The notes: generated by a model not told the origin, from the letters alone. Positions 1 through 8,790 are shown, counted from the stretch's first letter. The stretch: 12,195 nt of DNA from Spirochaeta_B sp964398645 (GCA_964398645.1 CAYNNU010000054.1:1-12195); one strand, 5' to 3'. A program made the numbers and translations.

Positions 1-173
1 CAATGCGCAACGGCATAATCAGCAGTGTTGAATCACGTGGAGCTATCGAGCATATTCGGGCTGTTGCTCCCATGCGAAAACTTTTCGGATACAGCACAAG
101 CCTGCGAAGCGCAACCCAAGGCCGGGGAATGTTTGCCATGGAATTCAGTCACTTTGAAGAAAAAACTGACTAA
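1..173 (+). CDS. fusA: Elongation factor G, C-terminal end only (partial)
   Basis: The reading frame is open from the left edge (codons in phase with position 3) to the TAA at 171-173, giving about 56 residues of domain V of EF-G, the translocation GTPase of the ribosome. The phrases APMRKLFGYST, LRSATQGRG and FAMEFSHFEE match the conserved end of EF-G (family pattern: FGY-T-LRSATQGRG--TMEFSHYE). The GTPase domain lies outside the window, so the EFG I and spirochaete-type spdEFG1 subclasses cannot be separated. A second EF-G-like gene follows after 90 bp with its own promoter. No terminator hairpin is visible after the stop codon, so read-through into that gene is possible. Confidence 0.9.
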   Translation, partial: MRNGIISSVESRGAIEHIRAVAPMRKLFGYSTSLRSATQGRGMFAMEFSHFEEKTD

Positions 174-205
174 GCAGTAGAAACACACGTATTTATCGTA
201 TTTAC

Positions 206-235
206 TTGACAGCTCGAAAAGTCCCCACCTAAGAT
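206..235 (+). promoter_or_regulatory. Sigma-70-type promoter for the EF-G paralogue
   Basis: A perfect -35 box TTGACA (206-211) is followed after 18 bp by TAAGAT (230-235), a 4/6 match to TATAAT. Transcription would start near 242. This excludes the ATG at 234 as the start codon and supports the ATG at 264. Confidence 0.6.
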
Positions 236-263
236 GGTTGTATTAGGGAAAAGAGGAGATATT

Positions 264-2339
264 ATGAGCTACACAACCGAGATGATTCGCAACATTGCCG
301 TTGTCGGTCACGGAGGGACCGGCAAAACATCATTTATTGAACAATTACTGTACATTGATGGTTTAATACCCAGCCCTGCAACAGTAGAAAGCGGAAAAAC
401 CGTAAGTGATTATACCGAAGAAGAAATCCAGAACGGTATTTCTATTCACACCTCAATTGCCCATATTTTTTGGCAGGATCACAAAATCAACTTGATGGAC
501 ACACCCGGTGCCGCAGATTTCGTTGGCGAAGTCGTAGCATCATTCCGGGCAGCTGAATCGGCCCTGGTCGTAGTAGGAGCCAAATCAGGGGTGGAAATCG
601 AAACAATCAAACTCTGGCGCCGGCTTAATCATCGTGAAATGCCGCGCATGGTGTATGTTAACAAAATGGATAAGGACGGAGCAAATTTTGAAAACGCCCT
701 GGAAGATTTGCGCAGCCGTTTTGATACTACCTTCATCCCGGTCACCATCCCAATGGGAAAAGGCAGCGACTATTCAGGGGTTATAAACCTAATAAATATG
801 AAGGCTTACCCTATTCCAGAAGATGGGAAAAGCGAAAAAGCAATCGATATTCCAGCAGAATATCAGGATATGGTGGCCGAATATCATCGAAATCTTGTTG
901 AGTATGCAGCTGAAGGTGATGATGATTTACTGCAAAAATATTTAGAAACAGAAGATCTAACCATTGAAGAAGTAAAAACTGGACTTACTGAAGGGTTGCG
1001 AACAAACCGTTTGGTACCGGTACTTTGCGGTTCCGCGCTCCAGGGATCCGGTTTTGAACCATTCTTGGATTTTCTATCACTGGCTGCTCCATCACCGTTT
1101 GGAGTCGACGAAAAGGGCCTGGATGAGAACGAGCAGGAATATTCGGTACCAATAAACCCAGAAGGAAGCTTAAGTTGTCTGAATTTTAAGACAATTATTG
1201 ATCAATTCTCAGGTAAACTCTCTTATGTGAAGGTTGTTTCTGGGTCTTTACAGCCAGATATGGAGATTTACAACTACCGCGAGGATAAAAAAGAAAAGGT
1301 ATCAAAAATCTATATTGCTCAAGGAAAACAACTCGAAGAAGTGGATAAATTGAGCGCAGGTGATATTGGGGTTTTGGCAAAAATTGAATCTGCCCACACG
1401 AACGATACATTTTGTAGCCCTGATAAGGTCATTCACTTTGTACCACTCAAATTGCCTCAGCCCACCTATTCTGTTGCTCTTACTGCCGAAAATAAACAGG
1501 ATATGGATAAGCTTACGCAGTTGTTGCTACGGGCCGCAGAAGAAGACAAAACCTTTTCAATTGATTTTAATCCAGAAACAAAAGAAACCGTAATTTCCGG
1601 AATGGGTGAATTGCATTTCAAAATCATTTTTGGCAGGGCTTTGAAGAAAAACTCCATTTCATACAACATGCACACCCCTAAAATTGCCTACCGAGAAACA
1701 ATCACAAAGCCATCATCAGCAGAGTATTCACATAAAAAACAAACCGGTGGACATGGTCAATTTGCCCGTGTTGTATTGGATATCAAACCTCTCACCCGCG
1801 GAGAAAACTTTCAGTTTGTGAATGCTATTCATGGTGGTTCTATCTCACGGGGTTATATCCCTGGTGTTGAAAAAGGCATTCTTGAAGGTATGGAACACGG
1901 AATTCTTGCCGGGTACCCTGTGGTTGATATTGAAGCAACTGTTGTTGACGGAAAAGAACACCCTGTTGATTCATCAGAGATGGCATTTAAAATTGCGGCT
2001 AGAGGAGCCTTACGCGAAGCTATGCAAAAAGCCGGAGCAATTTTACTCGAACCTGTTGTGAACCTGCGGGTCTTTGCGGAAGAGCAATATTTGGGGGATA
2101 TCCTGTCCGACTTAAGCAGCAAGCGCGCACGGGTACAAGGTCAAGAAAGCATAGGGGGTGGAATTATGGAAATAGATGCCCAGGTTCCTCAATCAGAAAC
2201 CCTGCGCTATTCAGTTGACCTACGCTCAATTACTTCCGGAACAGGGGCTTTTGAAATAGAATTCAGCCATTATGATCCCTTAACCGGCAGACAGGCAGAC
2301 GAGGTAATAGCTGCAGCAGCACATAAACACGAGGAGTAA
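264..2339 (+). CDS. EF-G paralogue, EFG II type (translational GTPase-like)
   Basis: This 691-residue protein has the full EF-G layout. The GTPase domain carries a P-loop GHGGTGKTS (residues 15-23), switch II DTPGAADF (79-86) and NKMD (133-136). Domain II and III segments follow, then domain IV with KQTGGHGQF and RGYIPGVEKG, and domain V near the C terminus. It differs from canonical EF-G: the switch I motif RGITI reads NGISI (57-61), and the catalytic switch II His (DTPGH) is Ala83. Such G-domain changes are typical of the EFG II subfamily (for example Thermus EF-G-2 and mycobacterial FusA2), whose cellular role is unsettled. I choose ATG 264 because AGAGGAG lies just upstream; an in-frame ATG at 234 would put that ribosome binding site inside the gene and precede the predicted transcript start. 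The gene stands directly downstream of canonical fusA and ends 2 bp from convergent trmB. spdEFG2 is a less likely alternative. Confidence 0.88.
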   Translation: MSYTTEMIRNIAVVGHGGTGKTSFIEQLLYIDGLIPSPATVESGKTVSDYTEEEIQNGISIHTSIAHIFWQDHKINLMDTPGAADFVGEVVASFRAAESALVVVGAKSGVEIETIKLWRRLNHREMPRMVYVNKMDKDGANFENALEDLRSRFDTTFIPVTIPMGKGSDYSGVINLINMKAYPIPEDGKSEKAIDIPAEYQDMVAEYHRNLVEYAAEGDDDLLQKYLETEDLTIEEVKTGLTEGLRTNRLVPVLCGSALQGSGFEPFLDFLSLAAPSPFGVDEKGLDENEQEYSVPINPEGSLSCLNFKTIIDQFSGKLSYVKVVSGSLQPDMEIYNYREDKKEKVSKIYIAQGKQLEEVDKLSAGDIGVLAKIESAHTNDTFCSPDKVIHFVPLKLPQPTYSVALTAENKQDMDKLTQLLLRAAEEDKTFSIDFNPETKETVISGMGELHFKIIFGRALKKNSISYNMHTPKIAYRETITKPSSAEYSHKKQTGGHGQFARVVLDIKPLTRGENFQFVNAIHGGSISRGYIPGVEKGILEGMEHGILAGYPVVDIEATVVDGKEHPVDSSEMAFKIAARGALREAMQKAGAILLEPVVNLRVFAEEQYLGDILSDLSSKRARVQGQESIGGGIMEIDAQVPQSETLRYSVDLRSITSGTGAFEIEFSHYDPLTGRQADEVIAAAAHKHEE

Positions 2340-2341
2340 TA

Positions 2342-3001
2342 TTAGACTCGTTTACAATACACTTCCCTGATTGGCCTGCCGGCAGCCTGTGCTTTCCGTT
2401 CGAAAGATGTTGCCGGCCGCCACGGAAGTGCCTCGTGAAATCCGCCGGCAGGATTATGCAGAAGTGGTTCCTGATCACATACTGTGAGAATATGTTCTGC
2501 ATAATCCTGCCAGTCTGTAACCATGTACACATACCCACCCGGACGCACACATTTCGCCACAGCATGCAAAAATGGCTGTTGCAATAAACGACGCTTATGA
2601 TGGCGTTTTTTTGGCCAGGGATCAGGAAAAAACACATGCACACCATCTAATGATTCTGCTGGAATCATTGTGTGAAAAACCTCTACAGCATCATGCTCCA
2701 CTATTCGCACATTCTGTAATTGTTTTTCTTCCAACCTCCGAACCAGTTTCCCTACACCCGGCCGATGCACCTCAATCCCCACATACTGAATTTGTGGATT
2801 CGCCTCTGCTAATTCAAATAAAGAATCACCCATGCCAAATCCAAGCTCTACTACAACAGCTTTTTCAGGGGAAACATAATCAAAAATACTCTTCTCTACT
2901 GAATAGGTAATTTCATATTTCGGGAAATGTTGCTGATAATGATGTCGCTGACTGTCGCTCATGCGAGCCTGACGAATAACAAAACTTTTAATATGAGTCA
3001 T
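2342..3001 (-). CDS. trmB: tRNA (guanine-N7-)-methyltransferase TrmB
   Basis: TrmB uses S-adenosylmethionine to make m7G at position 46 in the variable loop of tRNAs, in the cytoplasm. The 219-residue product begins with the family's characteristic SFVIRQARMS stretch (6-15). It then has the SAM-binding ELGFGMG (52-58), GIEVHRPGVGK (75-85), the signature FPDPWPKKRHHKRR (125-138), TDW (162-164) and RPATSFERK (195-203), all in family order. The frame extends upstream to a TTG at 3028, but ATG 3001 fits the family's N terminus better; neither has a strong ribosome binding site. It lies 52 bp after the ptsP-like gene on the same strand, with mfd upstream, and is probably cotranscribed with them. 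A perfect 17-bp inverted repeat (2447-2463 with 2495-2511) sits inside the coding sequence over residues 164-186. The tRNA-Asn in this window has G46, so it is a plausible substrate. Confidence 0.95.
   Translation of the reverse strand: MTHIKSFVIRQARMSDSQRHHYQQHFPKYEITYSVEKSIFDYVSPEKAVVVELGFGMGDSLFELAEANPQIQYVGIEVHRPGVGKLVRRLEEKQLQNVRIVEHDAVEVFHTMIPAESLDGVHVFFPDPWPKKRHHKRRLLQQPFLHAVAKCVRPGGYVYMVTDWQDYAEHILTVCDQEPLLHNPAGGFHEALPWRPATSFERKAQAAGRPIREVYCKRV
2447..2511. repeat. Perfect 17-bp inverted repeat inside trmB
   Basis: GGCAGGATTATGCAGAA at 2447-2463 is exactly complementary to TTCTGCATAATCCTGCC at 2495-2511, separated by 31 bases. The loop itself contains a 5-bp nested dyad, TCACA (2475-2479) and TGTGA (2483-2487), with a 3-base loop. 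No T-run follows on either strand, so it is not an ordinary intrinsic terminator. It lies wholly within the coding sequence of trmB, about 110 bp past the end of the convergent EF-G paralogue. Confidence 0.85.
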
Positions 3002-3053
3002 GTGATAATAGTACCCGTCGGCCAGCAAAGTGTATAGGCTGTACTTCTAATTG

Positions 3054-5327
3054 CTATCTTGAAACACCACGCAAGTGACCTTCCACTTCGCTTATAGTCT
3101 TCATTGCCAATAACCGGCCAACCAAACGACGAGAATCACGCACAGTCAGTTTTCCAATTAAATCCTTCACCAGAGGAATCTGCCTAGGCTCTACGCTAAA
3201 TTTTCGCACCCCTATCCCAAGAAAAAACGGAATCATCCATGGATCTGCAGCTGCACTTCCACAAACTGATACGGAACTAATTCTATTTCCCACTCCATCC
3301 GCTATTCTTTTTAAGGCCCGCAAAACTGCCGGATGATGCGGTTTATACATTTCTTGTACTTTTTCATTGGTACGATCCACTGCTAACATATACATAACCA
3401 AATCATTGGTACCGATTGAAAGAAAATCTGCACAGGTAGCAATTTCACTGATAAGGTCCACCGCGGATGGCACTTCAATCATGGCGCCAACTCGAGGCGC
3501 AGGATTATGGGGTGTACCCTCATCAGCAAGCTCTTGAAGCACCTCATCAAGCAATTCCCGGGCAGCAAGCAGTTCATCCAAACTGGATATCATAGGGAAA
3601 AGGATTCCCAATTTTTTTCCTTCGCCGGCTCGGGCCATCGCTTTCAGCTGCTCACGAAAAACATTTCTATGCCCCAAAGAAAATCGAATCCCGCGGTAGC
3701 CTAAGAAAGGGTTTTCATCGGGATTCCGGTTTTCCAAATAGGATAATTGCTTATCACCCCCGACATCCAATGTTCGCAGAACGACCTCATGATCGTCCAT
3801 TGGATCAAGGATTCGACGATAAATAATATACTGTTCTTCTTCTGAGGGAAAATGATTACGAATAATAAACGGAAACTCACTACGATATAGGCCAACACCT
3901 TCTGCTTTGTAATGAACCGCGGGAGTCACATCATTTATCAAATTGATATTTGCCTGTACAAAAACTCGTTGCCAATCCATTGTTCGCGAAGTTTCGGGTA
4001 TTGTTCCACCTTGTTGTTCAGCATACAACAAGCCATAATGCAACCGACGAAACTTACTACTAATATCCTCAGTTGGCTCCAAGTAAATATTACCCTCAAA
4101 GCCGTCTAGAATCATTTCCGTGCCATTTTTAATTGCTAGAGCTTTCGGATCCTTACACTGAATCATTGGCAAACTCAAGGAACGGGCTAAAATTGCGGCG
4201 TGTGAAGTTACACCAGAGGACAATAATAAAATTCCTTCAGCCCGCTGAATGCGCAGTTTTACCAACTCTGATGGGTATACCTCTTCAGCAACAACCACAT
4301 GATCAGCATATGATCCGCTTTCAGATATATCCTCAACAAGATTCTGCAATAGACGATATCCTAGATCTTGGACGTCCTGCACCTTCTCCTGTACTGCCGG
4401 ATTTTTACTTTCAGAAAAAAGCCGAACATAATTTTGCACAACCTCGATAATTGCTTCGGAGACTGTTCTCCCCTCATCCTTAATCATCCGTTGCATTCTT
4501 CCGGTGAATTCTGAATCCTGCAACATCAATAAATGCGAATCAAAAATCAAGTTTGCAACGTCGCTCAATATTTGACTTGCTTCGCGTTGCAGATTTTGAA
4601 CCTGCTCAATAGAAACCTGTATCGACCTTTCCAAATCTTCAATGGTTTTTTGCGAGGCATCAGAACCGGATATTATTGAAGAATATAACTCTTCCCGATT
4701 GCCCAAGATGATTGCTTTGCCAAAAGCAATACCACCAGAGGCCGGAATTCCCCGAAGGCGTCGAAAACCTACATCATCAACCTCATGCTCCTGCCCATCC
4801 TGCTCATGAATTTTCATGATCAGCTCAGCATTTTCCAAGGTTGCGGCTAACTGACTGGCTATTGCCCGCAAAGCTTTTACATCATGTTCATCAAAGTAGT
4901 CGACAGTCCGGTGCTGGAGAACAATTACGCCAATGCGCTTTAATGACCGGCGTATCGGAACTGCAAGAAAAGCATGTAGCTCCTCCTCATGCACCTGGTC
5001 AAAAGCCTTAAATGCAGGATGGCTCTGCGCCCTTCCTACTCGAACCGGGGTCAGATCTTTCAGAGAAAGACCAGCCAAGCCTTCACCCACCTTCATACGA
5101 ACAGCTTGCCCGCTACTTATCTCAAGACCACGGTTGGCCCGCAAAATAAGCTCCTGACTATCTTCATCAAAAAGATAAATTGAGCAGACATCGGATTCCA
5201 TGTGTTGTGAGACTAGATCTACTACATTCTGCAAAAAACCGCTCACACTGCCCCGATGCTCAAAAAGACCGGATAGTTCAGCGATAGAACAGACAAGATC
5301 AATGTTGTTTTTTCGTCCTTTGCTCAT
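3054..5327 (-). CDS. ptsP: GAF-domain phosphoenolpyruvate-protein phosphotransferase (EI-Ntr-like)
   Basis: Enzyme I autophosphorylates from PEP on a histidine and passes the phosphate to HPr or NPr. The 757-residue protein starts with a GAF sensory domain (about 15-170). The EI N-terminal region follows, with active site GVTSHAAILAR (phospho-His376). The C-terminal PEP-binding TIM barrel contains LYRSEFPF, LDVGGDKQLSYL, NPFLGYRGIRFSL, GAMIEVPSAV, SIGTNDLVMY and VCGSAAADP (acid/base Cys689). His376 and Cys689 are both offset by 187 residues from E. coli EI His189 and Cys502, which matches insertion of one N-terminal GAF domain onto an otherwise intact EI. That is the architecture of nitrogen-PTS Enzyme I (PtsP), a regulatory rather than sugar-uptake enzyme. 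In several proteobacteria the GAF domain senses glutamine; whether it does here is unknown. No HPr or EIIA gene is in the window. It starts 10 bp after the mfd stop, so translational coupling is likely; its own ribosome binding site is weak. Confidence 0.93.
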   Translation of the reverse strand: MSKGRKNNIDLVCSIAELSGLFEHRGSVSGFLQNVVDLVSQHMESDVCSIYLFDEDSQELILRANRGLEISSGQAVRMKVGEGLAGLSLKDLTPVRVGRAQSHPAFKAFDQVHEEELHAFLAVPIRRSLKRIGVIVLQHRTVDYFDEHDVKALRAIASQLAATLENAELIMKIHEQDGQEHEVDDVGFRRLRGIPASGGIAFGKAIILGNREELYSSIISGSDASQKTIEDLERSIQVSIEQVQNLQREASQILSDVANLIFDSHLLMLQDSEFTGRMQRMIKDEGRTVSEAIIEVVQNYVRLFSESKNPAVQEKVQDVQDLGYRLLQNLVEDISESGSYADHVVVAEEVYPSELVKLRIQRAEGILLLSSGVTSHAAILARSLSLPMIQCKDPKALAIKNGTEMILDGFEGNIYLEPTEDISSKFRRLHYGLLYAEQQGGTIPETSRTMDWQRVFVQANINLINDVTPAVHYKAEGVGLYRSEFPFIIRNHFPSEEEQYIIYRRILDPMDDHEVVLRTLDVGGDKQLSYLENRNPDENPFLGYRGIRFSLGHRNVFREQLKAMARAGEGKKLGILFPMISSLDELLAARELLDEVLQELADEGTPHNPAPRVGAMIEVPSAVDLISEIATCADFLSIGTNDLVMYMLAVDRTNEKVQEMYKPHHPAVLRALKRIADGVGNRISSVSVCGSAAADPWMIPFFLGIGVRKFSVEPRQIPLVKDLIGKLTVRDSRRLVGRLLAMKTISEVEGHLRGVSR

Positions 5328-5337
5328 ACGTTCGTTA

Positions 5338-8300
5338 TTATAGCAGGGAAGACAGTTTCTCGCGAATAAATTCTGATTTTTCTTTCAGACCCACTTTTTG
5401 AGTATGCAAAATCAAATTTTGTGCATTTGAGGGGTCTGGCCGTAAACTGCCTCCACTTACGCGTATTGCCTCCATTGCTTTATCAATATCAATCTGTGCT
5501 AGGCGGGCGAAGGTAATTGTAACAACACCTTTTCGTTCACGCAGCATGGATATATGTAAACGGTAGCATAATATGCGAATTTCTGCCAAAGCGAGCAGGC
5601 TTTGTAATTCATCCGGAAGGGGGCCGAATCGATCCGCAATTTCCTCAGAAATGCTAATTAACTCATCCTCGGTTTTTATGGAAGCAATTTTTTTGTAAAC
5701 CTCCATTTTGTCCATTTGGTCATCGATATAGCTATCGGGTACGAATCCGCTATATTCCAACTCCAAATAGGTTTCCTGCTCATCAAGATAACTTTCATCA
5801 GACTGCAAACGCTGTATGGCCTCGTCCAACAGTTTAAGATATAAATCAAAGCCAATTGCTGCAATTTCGCCACTTTGTTGCGGACCCAGCAAGTTCCCAG
5901 CACCCCGAACCTCCAAATCCTTCATGGCAACCTTAAATCCGGACCCCAATTCAGTATGATCGCTGATAACCTGTAGGCGTTTTGCAGCCAGTTCGGAAAG
6001 AACCCTATCCTCTGGATACAGCAAAAACGCATAGGCAGGACGATCGGATCGGCCAACACGACCCCGTAGCTGGTACAATTGGCTAATACCAAACATATCA
6101 GCCCGGTCTATGATGATAGTGTTTACGTTGGGAATATCTATTCCATTCTCAATAATCGATGTGGCAACAAGTACCTGAAAAGCCCCATGAATAAAACGAT
6201 GCATAATATCTTCCAATTCGTTTGCCGACATTTGGCCGTGCGCGACATCGATCATGGCTTCAGGAACCAAGCGCTCCAATACCAAACGAATATGATCCAG
6301 GGTTTCAATTCGATTATGTAAAAAATAAACTTGCCCGCCTCGCTGCATCTCACGGCGAATGGCATCAGCAATCAATTGCTCATCGAATTCTCGAATTACC
6401 GTTTCAATCGGCATGCGGTTTCCTGGTGGCGTTTGTATTACAGACATATCCCTGATTTTCAGCAGACTCATATGCAGGGTTCTCGGAATCGGTGTTGCGG
6501 AAAGCGATAAGGAATCAACCGCGGTACGAATCTCTTTTAGCCGTTCTTTATGCTTCACCCCGAAACGCTGCTCTTCATCCACAATCATTAGGCCTAAATC
6601 CTTAAAAAACACATCGCGTGATAGCAAACGATGGGTACCTATTACAATATCTACACTTCCATCCTTAATTCCGGCTAATACCTTCTTTTGTTCTACCGCA
6701 GAAACAAAACGAGAAAGCATTCCTACGCGAACCGGAAAGCGGGCCAGGCGGCTTTCCAGATTTTCATAATGCTGCTCTACAAGAATGGTTGTCGGTGCCA
6801 AAAATGCAACCTGTTTTCCAGCGGTAACCGCTTTAAAGGCGGCTCGTAAGGCAATTTCTGTTTTACCAAAGCCGACATCACCGCAAATGAGGCGGTCCAT
6901 GGGAAAAGCCTCTTCCATATCAGCTTTAACTTCTTCAATACACTGCAACTGATCCGGCGTTTCCTGATAGGGAAAGGCGGCCTCGAACTCGGCCTGCCAA
7001 TTTGCATCAGGGGGAAAACGAAAGCCTTGAATCTTTCTTCTTTTTGAATACAAGGCCAGAAGACGTTCTGCAAGCTCTTCAACACTCTTTTTTACCTTTG
7101 TTTTCCGGTTTTCCCAGGATTTTCCTCCGATGCGATCCAAACGGGCGGAATCGCCATCCTGTCCAATATAGCGCTGAACAAGGTTCACCTGCTCAATAGG
7201 GATATAAATAAACTCATCACCGGCATATTCCAAATGCACGTAATCACGCTCATTTCCAGCAGCACAGATTCGCTGAATCCCACAAAAACGACCAATTCCA
7301 TAATTGACGTGCACAACCAGATCGCCAGGTTCTAATTCGATAAAGGTTTCTATCGCTTTTGACTGGGCCTTTCGCACACCTGCCGGAGCACGCTTTCTGC
7401 GACCGAATATTTCATGCTCCTGAATAAGTGCAATTTTACTATCCGGCAAAGAAAACCCATTTTGCAAATTCTCAGGCACCACTTCAACAGCTAAATCAGC
7501 CAACATATGAGAAACCCGAGCAGCCTGACGTTCATTCTCAGTTCCAATCACAACGCGGTAACCAGCATCAATCATTGTGCTGATTTCCTGCTGAACATAT
7601 TCGAGATTACCAAAAAATGAACGTGGACCATTATAGGAAAAATGAATATCTGCCGGCTGTTCCCCTGGCAGCATTTTACAGGCAATCGCTATTTCGGGCA
7701 GACTCTCGCCAAAATCGAGTAATATATCTTCAGGCAGAGGAAAACGGCCTTCTGTGCGGGTTTGCCGATGAAGACTGGAGTATTCTTTAGCTACCCCCTC
7801 GGCAGCACTAAATAAGCGCTCATGCTCAGCTAAAAACAAAATGGTATCTGAATCAAAATATTCAAAAACACTATGCAAGCGGGAAAAACTTAAAGGATAA
7901 AATAGTTCTTCTCGCTCCATACGTCTAAAATCAGTTAGGGTTTGAAGAATATCCCGCCCATCATCAGGGAACTGTGTCGTAGAACGCAAACGCTCCCGCA
8001 AGATATCAATCCGTTCCGTATCCCAGAGAATTTCTTTTACAGGATATACCGAAATTTTCGACAATGTGCCAGTTTTTGCTTGCAAGGAAGTTTGACTAGA
8101 AATATCAAATAAGCGTATTGCTTCAACCGTATCAAAAGAAAACACAATACGAACAGCATCTTGATAGCCCGGCGGGAAAATATCAAGCACTTCACCACGA
8201 AGCGCAAACTCACCTCGAATTCCAACCTGTTTCACCCGGACATAACCAAATGAAACCAATTTTTCCACAACTGTACGGGGATCAAACGACATGCCACAAC

Positions 8301-8742
8301 GAATTGAAAGCGTATGTGCTTGAAACCAATCAGGCGGAGGAACCGCCGACATTACCGATCGTACTGGAATTACAAACACGGCTGGTGTATCTTTTGCCTG
8401 CAGTAAGGATGATAAAAAACGCATTCGTTGCCCAAAAACTGCTGAATTCTCCGGTACTGGAGAATATGGCATAACCCCATACCAGGGAAATTGCAAAGCT
8501 GGGACCCCAAGTGTTTCAAAATCCCGCACCAAATCTTCAGCCTCGCGCTCCGATGGAACGACAACTGCCATAGATTTTTGATGAAACCGGTAAATAGCAG
8601 CCAGAAATACAGTCAAAAAACTCGATTGCAAACCACTTATAGTCAGCGGACTTTTTTGCTCAAGAATATTTTTGATTGAAGCAGGAATATGTTTTTTCTT
8701 CTTCAGATGCCCCATCAGTGCATCAAATAATAATGTTTGCAT
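5338..8742 (-). CDS. mfd: Transcription-repair coupling factor Mfd
   Basis: Mfd is a DNA translocase that pushes stalled RNA polymerase off lesions and recruits UvrA for nucleotide excision repair. The 1134 residues compare with 1148 in E. coli. The N-terminal third resembles UvrB. The RNA-polymerase-interacting domain begins near residue 465 (GDLVVHVNYGIGRF from about 473). Helicase motifs follow: Walker A GDVGFGKT (621-628), the DEEQ Walker B (722-725), SLSATPIPRT just after it, and QLRGRVGR (891-898) inside the translocation segment. The C-terminal TRCF domain covers roughly 1000-1095. All catalytic motifs look intact. The ATG at 8742 has only AGG directly abutting it rather than a normally spaced ribosome binding site, so the start could be off by several residues. 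It is first in the mfd, ptsP, trmB block and divergent from the exported-protein gene. I found no convincing -35/-10 pair for it. Confidence 0.97.
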   Translation of the reverse strand: MQTLLFDALMGHLKKKKHIPASIKNILEQKSPLTISGLQSSFLTVFLAAIYRFHQKSMAVVVPSEREAEDLVRDFETLGVPALQFPWYGVMPYSPVPENSAVFGQRMRFLSSLLQAKDTPAVFVIPVRSVMSAVPPPDWFQAHTLSIRCGMSFDPRTVVEKLVSFGYVRVKQVGIRGEFALRGEVLDIFPPGYQDAVRIVFSFDTVEAIRLFDISSQTSLQAKTGTLSKISVYPVKEILWDTERIDILRERLRSTTQFPDDGRDILQTLTDFRRMEREELFYPLSFSRLHSVFEYFDSDTILFLAEHERLFSAAEGVAKEYSSLHRQTRTEGRFPLPEDILLDFGESLPEIAIACKMLPGEQPADIHFSYNGPRSFFGNLEYVQQEISTMIDAGYRVVIGTENERQAARVSHMLADLAVEVVPENLQNGFSLPDSKIALIQEHEIFGRRKRAPAGVRKAQSKAIETFIELEPGDLVVHVNYGIGRFCGIQRICAAGNERDYVHLEYAGDEFIYIPIEQVNLVQRYIGQDGDSARLDRIGGKSWENRKTKVKKSVEELAERLLALYSKRRKIQGFRFPPDANWQAEFEAAFPYQETPDQLQCIEEVKADMEEAFPMDRLICGDVGFGKTEIALRAAFKAVTAGKQVAFLAPTTILVEQHYENLESRLARFPVRVGMLSRFVSAVEQKKVLAGIKDGSVDIVIGTHRLLSRDVFFKDLGLMIVDEEQRFGVKHKERLKEIRTAVDSLSLSATPIPRTLHMSLLKIRDMSVIQTPPGNRMPIETVIREFDEQLIADAIRREMQRGGQVYFLHNRIETLDHIRLVLERLVPEAMIDVAHGQMSANELEDIMHRFIHGAFQVLVATSIIENGIDIPNVNTIIIDRADMFGISQLYQLRGRVGRSDRPAYAFLLYPEDRVLSELAAKRLQVISDHTELGSGFKVAMKDLEVRGAGNLLGPQQSGEIAAIGFDLYLKLLDEAIQRLQSDESYLDEQETYLELEYSGFVPDSYIDDQMDKMEVYKKIASIKTEDELISISEEIADRFGPLPDELQSLLALAEIRILCYRLHISMLRERKGVVTITFARLAQIDIDKAMEAIRVSGGSLRPDPSNAQNLILHTQKVGLKEKSEFIREKLSSLL

Positions 8743-8773
8743 CCTAAGTGTCCGATACTTTCAATAGAGATAC

Positions 8774-8790
8774 GCCAATACCATACTGGC
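8774..8790. promoter_or_regulatory. Imperfect palindrome in the mfd / exported-protein divergent gap
   Basis: GCCAATACCATACTGGC pairs in 6 of 8 symmetric positions around position 8782. It sits in the 66-bp gap from which mfd (left) and the exported-protein gene (right) are both transcribed, and includes the only plausible + strand -10 box, CATACT (8782-8787), whose -35 (8759-8764, TTTCAA) is poor. It could be an operator or chance symmetry. Confidence 0.25.

Noticed and set aside
234..263. ATG at 234 as the start of the EF-G paralogue
   Set aside because: It precedes the predicted transcription start, has no ribosome binding site, and would place the good AGAGGAG site inside the coding sequence; ATG 264 fits EF-G N termini.
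2376..2450. Cluster of GCCGGC-containing palindromes such as CTGCCGGCAG near the trmB 3' end
   Set aside because: These are short, within conserved coding sequence, and explained by local codon choice; only the 17-bp inverted repeat stands out.
2263..2646. 127-codon open frame on the minus strand over the fusA-paralogue/trmB junction
   Set aside because: It overlaps the conserved ends of both genes in another frame and its translation resembles no protein.
2572..2910. 112-codon open frame on the + strand opposite trmB
   Set aside because: It lies fully antisense to a convincing TrmB, has no family-like motifs and no ribosome binding site; it is a shadow frame.
2342..3028. TTG at 3028 as the trmB start
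   Set aside because: It adds nine residues not expected in the family and has no ribosome binding site; ATG 3001 matches the usual N terminus better, though this is not certain.
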